64,000 nucleotides of DNA from an uncultured Anaeroplasmataceae bacterium (GTDB lineage: Bacteria > Bacillota_I > Bacilli_A > Acholeplasmatales > Anaeroplasmataceae): NCBI GenBank assembly GCA_910584005.1, contig CAJTXR010000001.1, forward strand, positions 368,927-432,926. Reading direction: 5' to 3'. The notes under the pieces were generated by a model. That model worked only from the letters and a program-made list of their open reading frames with translations. It did not search any database and was not told where the DNA came from. This document shows, piece after piece, positions 16,158 to 23,676 of this stretch (within the stretch, counting starts at the first letter, position 1; every line of letters begins with the position of its first letter). A program made the position numbers and the translations under genes.

Positions 16158-17968
16158 TACTGCTTCCTCCTGTTTGGCATATACTTCTTTTTATTTTCAA
16201 ATTTTTCTTCTATTTTTTTTAACTGAACTTCATAATCATTTGTTTTTTGAATCATTTGGTCAATACTTTTGTTCTGTAATTTAAAATGCTCTGATCGCAT
16301 TTTTTCAATAATTAAAGCCAAATCCTCATCACTATAAACTTCGATTGCTCCTCGTAACCTTTCTAAATTGCTTAAATAAACTTCCTTTTGCTGTTCGGTC
16401 AAGAGGGAACAAAATAAAGCATCATCAAAGGTTTCATATTTACTATAATAAATATCAATTAAAGCACTCCAAATATCTTGATGAATAGGTTCAAAAACAT
16501 CCATAAATTCATTAATCTTTTGATCAATCTCTAATGCTCTTTGCCGTGAATTTCTTGCATATAAGAATAATCGTAATTCATAATTTTTTTTCTCCTGAAT
16601 AATCTTTACAGGTTCATAGACATCTGGATAATCAAAATCGTTATCTACATACCCTTCTTCGACAGATTTTATTGGTGCTGCAGTTGTACAATATGTGGTG
16701 TAATCCTTTTCTAGAAGAGATATTTCTATATGTAGTTTTTCGGATAATTTTTCTAGATATTTCTTTTGTACAGACTGACTAGAAATTCCTATAAGAACCT
16801 GAAAGATATCCCTTTTTACTTCCTCTATCATTTGAATATCATCTAAATTGCGATTTAAAAATGCAGTTTCAAAACCATACTCTACTTCATCTAAGATATG
16901 CGAATCAAAATAAGATAAATAAGCCTCTTTCCCATATTTTACTACATATTCATCTGGGTCCATTCCATTTGGTAAAAGCACCAAATGAACCTGCATTCCT
17001 GCTTGTTTAAAAACCTGGATAGCTTTTTTGCTGGCTTTGATTCCTGCCTTATCTCCATCATAACAAATGATTGCATGCTGGGCATATTTCTTTAAAACAT
17101 AGGCTTGATCTATTGTCAAAGCTGTTCCCATCGTACAAATTGTTTCTTTGAATCCAGCCTGTGTAGCAGCAATAACGTCCATTTGGCCTTCATGTAAAAT
17201 GACTCTTTTTTTCTTAAGAATTTCTGACTTTGCTAAATCCAAATGATATAGCACTGTTCCCTTATGATATAAAAACGTATCTTTCGTATTGATATATTTT
17301 GGCTGATTGGGATCTTTATTATCATATATACGAGCACTAAATCCGATTGTATGCCCCTGTTCGTCCTTAATGGGATAGGTTATTCTTCTTGTAAATAAAT
17401 CATAATAGCCCTTGTCATTTTTAGAAATCAGTCCCAAATCTAACATATCTAACTCTAAATAATTGGATTCCTTTAATACTTTGTATAAAGAATCGTATCC
17501 TGTAGGAGCAAGACCAATCTCAAATGTCGCTATCATTTCTTCTGTGAGTCCACGCTTCATCAAATAGGACTTGGCTTCTTTACCTGATTTGGTCATATTT
17601 AAGTTTTGCTGAAAAAACTTAGAAGCCACACCCATCATTTCATAGTATTTAGAATAATCTGGCCCACTTTTCTTATGATACCCTGAAATAGATACCCCAT
17701 TCTTCTGGGCAAGTTCTTGAATAGCCTCACCAAAAGATATTTGTTTTATATCCATTAAAAATTGAATGGGGTTTCCTCCTTTACCACAACTAAAACAATG
17801 AGCCAAATGTTTTTCCTGTGAAACAGTAAAAGAAGGTGTTTTTTCCTCGTGAAAAGGACATAGCCCTTTATAGTTTTTACCACTTTTCACTAATTTAACA
17901 AAGGGAGAAACTAAATCTACCATATCCGTTGTTTGAATTATTTTTTCAATTTCCTCAGAAGTAGCCAT
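16157..17968 (-). CDS. dnaG: DNA primase
   Basis: A 603-residue primase that makes RNA primers at replication forks. The N-terminal CHC2 zinc ribbon is seen as CPFHEEKTPSF...HCFSCGKGG (residues about 37-65). The catalytic core has GFSARIYD and the TOPRIM motifs LHEGQMDVIAATQ and CYDGDKAGIKA with DPDEY. The C-terminal helical part contacts the helicase. It lies between glyS and rpoD, with a GGAG site before the ATG. Order glyS-dnaG-rpoD is conserved in several Bacilli. Confidence 0.97.
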   Translation of the reverse strand: MATSEEIEKIIQTTDMVDLVSPFVKLVKSGKNYKGLCPFHEEKTPSFTVSQEKHLAHCFSCGKGGNPIQFLMDIKQISFGEAIQELAQKNGVSISGYHKKSGPDYSKYYEMMGVASKFFQQNLNMTKSGKEAKSYLMKRGLTEEMIATFEIGLAPTGYDSLYKVLKESNYLELDMLDLGLISKNDKGYYDLFTRRITYPIKDEQGHTIGFSARIYDNKDPNQPKYINTKDTFLYHKGTVLYHLDLAKSEILKKKRVILHEGQMDVIAATQAGFKETICTMGTALTIDQAYVLKKYAQHAIICYDGDKAGIKASKKAIQVFKQAGMQVHLVLLPNGMDPDEYVVKYGKEAYLSYFDSHILDEVEYGFETAFLNRNLDDIQMIEEVKRDIFQVLIGISSQSVQKKYLEKLSEKLHIEISLLEKDYTTYCTTAAPIKSVEEGYVDNDFDYPDVYEPVKIIQEKKNYELRLFLYARNSRQRALEIDQKINEFMDVFEPIHQDIWSALIDIYYSKYETFDDALFCSLLTEQQKEVYLSNLERLRGAIEVYSDEDLALIIEKMRSEHFKLQNKSIDQMIQKTNDYEVQLKKIEEKFENKKKYMPNRRKQ

Positions 17969-17991
17969 CTAGAATCTCCTTTCTTACATTT

Positions 17992-19377
17992 TTATCTTTT
18001 TAGCTTTGTCTGTTCTTCTAAATAAGTTAAAGCATCTTCAACAGGCATTTGAATTTGCTCCATTGTATCTCGATTACGTATAGTTACTAAATTTTTATCC
18101 AATGTTTCACCATCAACAGTTAAGCAAAATGGAGTACCAATTGCATCTTGTCTTCTATATCTTTTTCCTATAGATGCCGTTTCATCAAATGTAGCACTTA
18201 AATGCTCCTGAAATTGCTCAAATATCTCCAAAGCTCTTGTAGAATGCTCCTTTTTAATTAAAGGGAGGATTGCAACCTGATATGGAGCAATACTAGGTGC
18301 TAAACGAAGTACAGTACGAACATCACCACGTTCATTAACTTCTTCATCATAAGCACTAAACAATACTGCAAGCATCAATCTTCCCACACCTACAGAGGGT
18401 TCAACCACATAAGGCAAATACCGTTCATTCGTTTCTGGATCTAAATACTCCATATTTTCTTTTGAATGCGTTTGATGAGCATTTAAATCATAATTGGTAC
18501 GTGAAGCAATTCCCCATAATTCTCCAAATCCCCATGGGAATAAAAATTCAATATCTGTTGTTGCGTTAGAATAGAAAGAAAGTTCTTCTTTTTCATGATC
18601 CCGATATCTCAACTTAGATTCTTGAACTCCTAATTGGATTAAAAAATTCATACAAGCACTTCGCCAATAGGTAAACCAATCGAGTTCGGTTCCTGGTTTA
18701 CAGAAAAACTCTAGCTCCATTTGTTCAAATTCACGAGTTCTAAAAATGAAGTTTCCTGGAGTAATTTCATTTCTAAAACTTTTACCAATTTGTCCAATTC
18801 CAAAAGGGAGTTTCTTTCTTGTTGTTCTCAAAACATTTTTAAAGTTTACAAAAATGCCTTGAGCTGTTTCTGGTCTTAAATATACTTCACTTTTGTTATC
18901 CTCTATTACACCCTGATGTGTCTTAAACATCAAATTGAACTTACGGATATCCGTATATTCTAATGCTCCACAAGATGGACATTTAATTTGATTTTTATAA
19001 ATAAAATCAAGTAACTCCTCATTAGACATTCCATCTCCTGTCAATTCTCCTTTAGTAAAATCCTCAATCAATTTATCAGCACGATATCTAGCACGACATT
19101 TTTTACAATCAATTAAAGGATCACTAAATGAACCAATATGTCCAGAAGCTACCCATACTTCTTTATTCATTAAGATTGCTGAATCTAATCCTACATTATA
19201 ACGATTATTTTTAACAAAAACTTTCCACCAAGCATTCTTAATATTGTTCATTAATTCTACACCAAGTGGTCCATAATCCCATGCATTTGCAAGACCACCA
19301 TAAATTTCACTTCCCTGAAAAACAAAACCTTGTTCCTTTAGGAAAGCCACCAATTTTTCTAAAGTAATATTTTCCAT
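17992..19377 (-). CDS. glyS: Glycyl-tRNA synthetase (single-chain, dimeric type)
   Basis: A 461-residue class II synthetase charging tRNA-Gly. Class II motif 2 is FRNEITPGNFIFRTREFEQMELEFF and motif 3 is EPSVGVGRLMLAVL; a zinc-type CKKCRARY and CPSCGALEY pair lies in the insertion. The anticodon-binding domain forms the C-terminus. This is the archaeal/eukaryal-like GlyRS rather than the alpha/beta GlyQS form, as in mollicutes and several Bacilli. ATG at 19377 follows GGAGGGG; the longer frame was rejected. No T-box leader is visible in the 130 bp upstream. Confidence 0.95.
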   Translation of the reverse strand: MENITLEKLVAFLKEQGFVFQGSEIYGGLANAWDYGPLGVELMNNIKNAWWKVFVKNNRYNVGLDSAILMNKEVWVASGHIGSFSDPLIDCKKCRARYRADKLIEDFTKGELTGDGMSNEELLDFIYKNQIKCPSCGALEYTDIRKFNLMFKTHQGVIEDNKSEVYLRPETAQGIFVNFKNVLRTTRKKLPFGIGQIGKSFRNEITPGNFIFRTREFEQMELEFFCKPGTELDWFTYWRSACMNFLIQLGVQESKLRYRDHEKEELSFYSNATTDIEFLFPWGFGELWGIASRTNYDLNAHQTHSKENMEYLDPETNERYLPYVVEPSVGVGRLMLAVLFSAYDEEVNERGDVRTVLRLAPSIAPYQVAILPLIKKEHSTRALEIFEQFQEHLSATFDETASIGKRYRRQDAIGTPFCLTVDGETLDKNLVTIRNRDTMEQIQMPVEDALTYLEEQTKLKR

Positions 19378-19531
19378 GAGTATCCCCTCCAACGATTTCA
19401 TTCCATTATATTATTTTAACATTCTTATGTAAAATTTACAAGTGTTTTTCTTCATACAAAAGAAAAAGAATAATTTTTTTATTATTTTGACATTTTTTTC
19501 CTTTGAAAGCATATAGTATAGTGGTGATATA

Positions 19532-19729
19532 ATGTCAAATCTATTGAATTTCATAAAGGAAAATATAAAGACAATTATAGGAACAATTTTAATTTATCAA
19601 CTTTTATTAACTATCTTTTCTTTTTCAACAACAAATTTAGTTATTTTAGCCGCAATAACCTTAGTGGTTTGTGGATACACTCTTTTCTATACTTTTAAAG
19701 ACAACATAACAGATTTTTTCAAAAAATGA
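19532..19729 (+). CDS. Small two-span membrane protein
   Basis: A 65-residue protein with a short amphipathic N-terminus, two hydrophobic segments (residues about 13-32 and 35-53) and a charged KDNITDFFKK tail. A GGTGAT ribosome site and a TTGACA box about 40 bp upstream support expression, and its stop codon lies in a terminator hairpin. No family was recognised. It is isolated between two minus-strand operons, so it is an independent unit. Confidence 0.65.
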   Translation: MSNLLNFIKENIKTIIGTILIYQLLLTIFSFSTTNLVILAAITLVVCGYTLFYTFKDNITDFFKK

Positions 19730-19765
19730 AGCCGACCGATTGATTATGGTCAGCTTCATTTTTTA
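19726..19765 (+). terminator. Terminator of the small membrane-protein gene
   Basis: The stem ATGAAGC-CGACC pairs with TGGTC-GCTTCAT around a nine-base loop and is followed by TTTTTT. The hairpin begins inside the stop region of the gene. Confidence 0.8.
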
Positions 19766-19803
19766 TTTGGTTCTTTTAGTTATTAAAGAAAATTAATTTA
19801 TCT

Positions 19804-19834
19804 ATAAAAAAAGAGGAAATTTCCTCTTTATTTT
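19804..19834 (-). terminator. Terminator after the YsxE-like gene
   Basis: A near-perfect palindrome AAAGAGGAAATTTCCTCTTT is followed by a T-run on the minus strand, directly after the coat-gene stop. Confidence 0.75.
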
Positions 19835-20682
19835 TAAGTGAAAAACATTTTATAGGTTGAGATAAAACTTCGAATTTTTTGAGTTATTAATAAGTAATTG
19901 GATATGGATCGATTAGAAGATATTATGTCTAAATTAAGGTTTATGATTAAAATATAAAGAACCATAAAACAAAAATACTTTTGATTAAAGGAATCTAACT
20001 TTTTAAGTTCTTCTGTCATATTCATGTTATCCAAAGATAAATAAATTCTTGCATATAGCATTGACTTTGGTCCATAGTAAAGCTGAAAACAAGGTAATAG
20101 CCCTTGTCTGCAATAATAGTTTTTATGAATGACTTTTGGTATTAATCCATATAGTACAATTTGATTTTTATCAATTGCTTTAAATATATCAGATTGTAAG
20201 TCGTATAGATAGAGCTTAGCATCTAAAATCGCATTATATTTTGACAAAAGAATCCAACTCACATCATTCTTATAAGGACTCAGTTCTACTTCTCTAATCC
20301 GCATCTCAAAGTAACTGAACTTATTATCAAGAATTTTATAAAGATTATTCAAGCTGAAAAGATGCTCTTTTTTTAATGTGATTTCATAGCTTGATTTTTC
20401 GTGAATCTCACTCAATATATGAAGAATTTTTTGATTTTGAACAGAAGATTCTGTTTTTTCTTCATAGGAGAAATATAAAGTAACCCCTTGACCATTTTGT
20501 TCCTCATAAATGGATTTTTTTAAATTTTTAGAATATTTAAGTTGATCGAGATAGGTTTGGTACTCCTTGTTTGAAGTATTTTTTTTTAGATATATTTCTC
20601 CTGTAGAATCCAAAACAACATTATATTCTCCTATAAATTTATTATTCAAGGGAGAATAAGACTTTTCTTGTTTGCCTGTCAT
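19834..20682 (-). CDS. Putative spore-coat-associated protein, YsxE/CotS position
   Basis: A protein of about 282 residues without a recognised catalytic motif. Its second half (YYCRQGLLPCFQLYYGPKSMLYARIYLSLDN...CFMVLYILIINLNLDII) has the helical texture of the CotS/YutH/YsxE kinase-like coat proteins. The metal and ATP motifs of kinases were not found. The strongest argument is position: it overlaps the end of a SpoVID-like gene downstream of engB, as ysxE follows spoVID in Bacillus subtilis. The start is uncertain: an ATG at 20682 or a TTG at 20691. It is likely mother-cell expressed. Confidence 0.5.
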   Translation of the reverse strand: MTGKQEKSYSPLNNKFIGEYNVVLDSTGEIYLKKNTSNKEYQTYLDQLKYSKNLKKSIYEEQNGQGVTLYFSYEEKTESSVQNQKILHILSEIHEKSSYEITLKKEHLFSLNNLYKILDNKFSYFEMRIREVELSPYKNDVSWILLSKYNAILDAKLYLYDLQSDIFKAIDKNQIVLYGLIPKVIHKNYYCRQGLLPCFQLYYGPKSMLYARIYLSLDNMNMTEELKKLDSFNQKYFCFMVLYILIINLNLDIISSNRSISNYLLITQKIRSFISTYKMFFT

Positions 20683-21310
20683 ATCCTGCAAGAAGTTTTT
20701 CTAATTTTACATTATATTCCTTAGATATGCTTTTCAAATCTTCTTCAGTTTCCACATATAAGCACTTTAACTTATAATAGGTTTGTTTTTGATCAAAAAA
20801 GTTGAGAAACGCATCTGGATCCATATTGGACTGAGTTACTAAAACACGATTCTCTTTTGTTCCCAAATTATCGGCTAGTTTATCTTCATAGTATTCTTTC
20901 ATATCCTCTTTAATTTGTTCAATAGTTGGTTCTTTTATATTTTCATCAGTCTTGACTATAATATCATCTTCTTTAATTAATTCAATTTCTTTTGCTTGTT
21001 CTTCTACCACTTGATAATTAATGACTAACTCATAAGTAACATCTAATCCTTGACCTTCAACGACAAATAAATGAACTCTTGCTACAGTTACTTCTAAAAT
21101 TTTCAAGCCTTCCAAATCCAAATCAAAGAAAAATTCAAGAACTTTAAAACATTCCATTCCTTCTATATCTTGGTAAGATACATTTACCTCAATTGTTCCT
21201 TTGGCTTGAGATTGATTTACTTCAACATCTTTTAATTTTTCCAAATGATTTTTGATACTTGCAATACCTTCTAATTTTTGAAAATCATGTTTCTCTATAT
21301 TTAATTGCAT
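20642..21310 (-). CDS. SpoVID-like spore morphogenetic protein with LysM-type C-terminus
   Basis: A 222-residue protein. The N-terminal half is beta-rich (GTIEVNVSYQDIEG, LKILEVTVARVHLFVV, VTYELVINYQVVEE), like the SPOCS domain of SpoVID. An acidic low-complexity linker follows (residues about 120-165). The last 45 residues (YYKLKCLYVETEEDLKSISKEYNVKLEKLLAGY) fit a LysM fold. SpoVID links the spore coat to the forespore surface. Order engB, this gene, ysxE-like gene repeats the Bacillus engB-(hem)-spoVID-ysxE layout without the hem genes. GGTGAT precedes the ATG. Confidence 0.7.
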   Translation of the reverse strand: MQLNIEKHDFQKLEGIASIKNHLEKLKDVEVNQSQAKGTIEVNVSYQDIEGMECFKVLEFFFDLDLEGLKILEVTVARVHLFVVEGQGLDVTYELVINYQVVEEQAKEIELIKEDDIIVKTDENIKEPTIEQIKEDMKEYYEDKLADNLGTKENRVLVTQSNMDPDAFLNFFDQKQTYYKLKCLYVETEEDLKSISKEYNVKLEKLLAGYDRQTRKVLFSLE

Positions 21311-21342
21311 ACCATCACCAATATATCCTATGAAGATAAAAT

Positions 21343-21372
21343 AAAAAAAATACTAGTTTTGTTCTAGTATTT
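21343..21372 (-). terminator. Terminator at the end of engB
   Basis: The stem ATACTAG/CTAGTAT encloses seven bases and overlaps the engB stop codon. Eight T residues follow on the minus strand. Coat genes downstream therefore need their own promoter. Confidence 0.75.
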
Positions 21373-21943
21373 CCTCTATTTTTTTTAATACCAAACTGAT
21401 ACCTTCTCTTGATTCAGCTGAAGTGACAATAAAGGAATCCTCTGAATGAAGATTTAAAGTTTCTTTAATCAAAGCCTTATTTTTGGCTCGCTCACTATTT
21501 TTAACTTTATCTGATTTAGTAGCAATCACACATACCTTTCGATGATAATACTTTAAGAACTGATACATTAATACATCATCTTCGGTTGGTTTATGTCTAA
21601 AATCTACTAATAAGAATACCAATTTTAGATTCTCTCTTTGGATCACATAATTTTCAATCATTTTTCCAAATGTAGCTTTTACATTTTTACTTACCTGAGC
21701 ATATCCATATCCTGGAACATCCACAAAATAAAAGGAAGCGTTAATATGAAATACATTTAAGGTTTGGGTTTTGCCAGGACTCGCTGAAGTTTTTGCCAAT
21801 TTCTTACGATTTGTCAACAAATTAATAAAGGATGATTTCCCAACATTTGATCTTCCGCAAAACATAAATTCCACTTCATTATGAACGGGCAATCCTTCAT
21901 TTTTCACAGCGGAGATTACAAATTCTGCACTTTTTATTTCCAT
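21353..21943 (-). CDS. engB: Ribosome biogenesis GTPase EngB (YihA/YsxC)
   Basis: A 196-residue TrmE-Era-EngA-type GTPase needed for 50S assembly. G1 is GRSNVGKSSF (residues about 30-39), the G2 threonine lies in SASPGKTQT, G3 is DVPGYGYA and G4 is TKSDKV; a C-terminal TSAESREG completes G5. Its ATG lies 10 bp inside the end of the PHP gene, so the two are translationally coupled. Confidence 0.95.
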   Translation of the reverse strand: MEIKSAEFVISAVKNEGLPVHNEVEFMFCGRSNVGKSSFINLLTNRKKLAKTSASPGKTQTLNVFHINASFYFVDVPGYGYAQVSKNVKATFGKMIENYVIQRENLKLVFLLVDFRHKPTEDDVLMYQFLKYYHRKVCVIATKSDKVKNSERAKNKALIKETLNLHSEDSFIVTSAESREGISLVLKKIEEILEQN

Positions 21944-22752
21944 AATTTCCCCAACCTCTTTCGTATGGGTTCAAATTCTTCTTCATTTAACGTGGAAGTT
22001 CCCATCATTGCATGCTTCGTTCCAGCATCCCCATGAAAATCTGAACCTGCAGATTTCAACAAATGATATTGATCTGCCAAATGAGAAAAATAGGCTTCAT
22101 CATCTCCTTGATTCTTAGGGTACCTGATCTCTATTCCGTCAACTCCCATTTGGACAATTTCTTCTACATAAGAACGTGGTAAAAGGCATGGATGAGCCAA
22201 AATTGTTATACAATCACATTGCTTAGCTAAAGTAATTCCTTCTTTCGTGGATAATTTTGTTGAAGGAATATATGCTTTCGATTCGTTAGAGATATATGGT
22301 TCTGCCTCCTGATGAGTTAGATGATTGCATTTAGCTATATTATATAGCATATTGGCTCGTGTAATTACTTCACTATCTTCAAACAATGCTTTCATATCTA
22401 TTTTTAAGCCGTAAATGTTTTTAATATTTTCCATCATTTGAATCGCTCTCTTTTTGCGTTCTTCTTTTTTTTGATAAGAAAATTCAATTAATGATTGGGG
22501 AACAATATTATTTTTAAATAAACAAACAATATGCACTGATTTTCCTTTGTATTCTGTAGAAAGCTCCATTCCACTAATTACTTTAATATTGGCATCTTCT
22601 GCCCATTTTTGAATGATATCGCAACCAAAAACGCTGTCATGATCGGTTAAAGCAAAAACATCTACTCCATTATTCTTTGCGATTTGAAGGAGTTCTTTTG
22701 GCGTATATAATCCATCAGAAAATGTGGAATGATTATGTAAATCAACTTTCAT
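21934..22752 (-). CDS. PHP-domain phosphoesterase (5'-3' RNase/3',5'-nucleotide phosphatase type)
   Basis: A 272-residue protein with the PHP metal motifs HNHSTFSDG (residues 6-14), TDHDS, GMELSTEY, ILAHPCLL and SDFHGD. Characterised relatives of this length (for example RNase AM/TrpH-type enzymes) hydrolyse 3',5'-bisphosphates or degrade RNA 5'-3'. Which activity applies here is not decidable. The ATG at 22752 was chosen because GGTG precedes it and a TATAAT box lies just upstream; the longer frame would be transcribed only in part. It overlaps engB by 10 bp. Confidence 0.85.
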   Translation of the reverse strand: MKVDLHNHSTFSDGLYTPKELLQIAKNNGVDVFALTDHDSVFGCDIIQKWAEDANIKVISGMELSTEYKGKSVHIVCLFKNNIVPQSLIEFSYQKKEERKKRAIQMMENIKNIYGLKIDMKALFEDSEVITRANMLYNIAKCNHLTHQEAEPYISNESKAYIPSTKLSTKEGITLAKQCDCITILAHPCLLPRSYVEEIVQMGVDGIEIRYPKNQGDDEAYFSHLADQYHLLKSAGSDFHGDAGTKHAMMGTSTLNEEEFEPIRKRLGKLWK

Positions 22753-22798
22753 TTTAATCACCATATGCATTATATCATATTTTATTATAGAAATGAAT

Positions 22799-22833
22799 AA
22801 AAAAATGACTTTCCTTGTCAAGAGGAAAGTCAT
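22799..22833 (-). terminator. Terminator after the DUF5662-type gene
   Basis: The stem ATGACTTTCCT/AGAGGAAAGTCAT, with a short loop, overlaps the stop codon and is followed by seven T residues on the minus strand. Confidence 0.85.
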
Positions 22834-23369
22834 AGATATGGATTCATATCTTCGTATGTTTTGATCCTTTTAATACGGGTAAAGGTTTCTTTTTCTCCAA
22901 AGGTAGATAGCCAAGATAGCCATGTTCTTAAAACTGCCTCTGTTGTAGGGTACAAAACATCAGCAGTTTTCTTTTCTTCGTAGTATTCTAATGCAGATTG
23001 ATTCGTATATGCTTTTTCCTTATATACCTTGCAAGCAGCAATCCGATCACAAAAGCTTTCTTTAAGATAGCGAATTGGAATTTGAATGGGTACATACTGG
23101 TTAGAAAGAATATCCAACCAATATTCAAAATGATGTTTATTTCTTCCTTTATGATGGAGCCATGCTTCTGAATACCCTTTTACTTCTCTTTCTTTAGAAT
23201 TAGGAGATCTGACTCCTGAGTAATATTTGGCTCCAGTCCAAAATTCTTTAAAAGAATATTTAGATAAATCATGAAATAGACCTTGAAAGCCGATTCCAAC
23301 TTTAAAGCAATACCTTATGACTTTATGCCGATGCTTAGTTATGGTTATAAAATGACGAATTGGATGCAT
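22830..23369 (-). CDS. DUF5662-like conserved protein
   Basis: A 179-residue soluble protein rich in histidine and aromatic residues. Motifs GLFHDLSKYSFKEFW (residues about 31-45) and EAWLHHKGRNKHHFEYW (about 69-85) resemble HD-like metal sites and match what I recall of DUF5662. Function is unknown. It overlaps the end of the ArsR-type gene by 35 bp and so belongs to the ABC transporter operon. It ends in a strong terminator. Confidence 0.65.
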   Translation of the reverse strand: MHPIRHFITITKHRHKVIRYCFKVGIGFQGLFHDLSKYSFKEFWTGAKYYSGVRSPNSKEREVKGYSEAWLHHKGRNKHHFEYWLDILSNQYVPIQIPIRYLKESFCDRIAACKVYKEKAYTNQSALEYYEEKKTADVLYPTTEAVLRTWLSWLSTFGEKETFTRIKRIKTYEDMNPYL

Positions 23370-23673
23370 CTTTTATACCTTTTAATGTGTTTAAAAATTG
23401 AATACAAGAATCAATCATATTTTGATCAACATTTAAATAATAATAGTTTTTAGTTCCTTCTTTGTAATAAGAAATTATTTTTGCTTTTACTAATAATTTA
23501 AAATGGTGGGAAAGGGTAGGACGAGTAATGCACTTTCTGTTTTTAATTTCACAAATTCTCATCCCCTTCGATCCTTTTTCTAAAAGCTGATAAATGATTG
23601 CTAACCGTACTTCAGAAGCTATAGCTTCAAAAAATAGCTTGGATGCTTCAAAGTGCTTTTTTAATTCTTCCAT
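23335..23673 (-). CDS. ArsR-family transcriptional regulator
   Basis: A 112-residue winged-helix protein: EAIASEVRLAIIYQLLEKGSKGMRICEI, recognition helix TRPTLSHHFKLLVKAKIISYYKEGTKNYYYLN. The classic metal-binding CxC in the recognition helix is absent, so a metal sensor role is not supported. Its ATG lies 3 bp after the ABC gene, with GGAG inside the ABC stop region. It probably autoregulates or controls the exporter operon. Confidence 0.85.
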   Translation of the reverse strand: MEELKKHFEASKLFFEAIASEVRLAIIYQLLEKGSKGMRICEIKNRKCITRPTLSHHFKLLVKAKIISYYKEGTKNYYYLNVDQNMIDSCIQFLNTLKGIKDASNSSFYNHN

Positions 23674-23676
23674 ACT

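Noticed and set aside
19378..19531. T-box riboswitch before glyS
   Set aside because: Only about 130 bp, with no AGGGUGGNACCGCG-type T-box motif and no specifier-loop structure seen.
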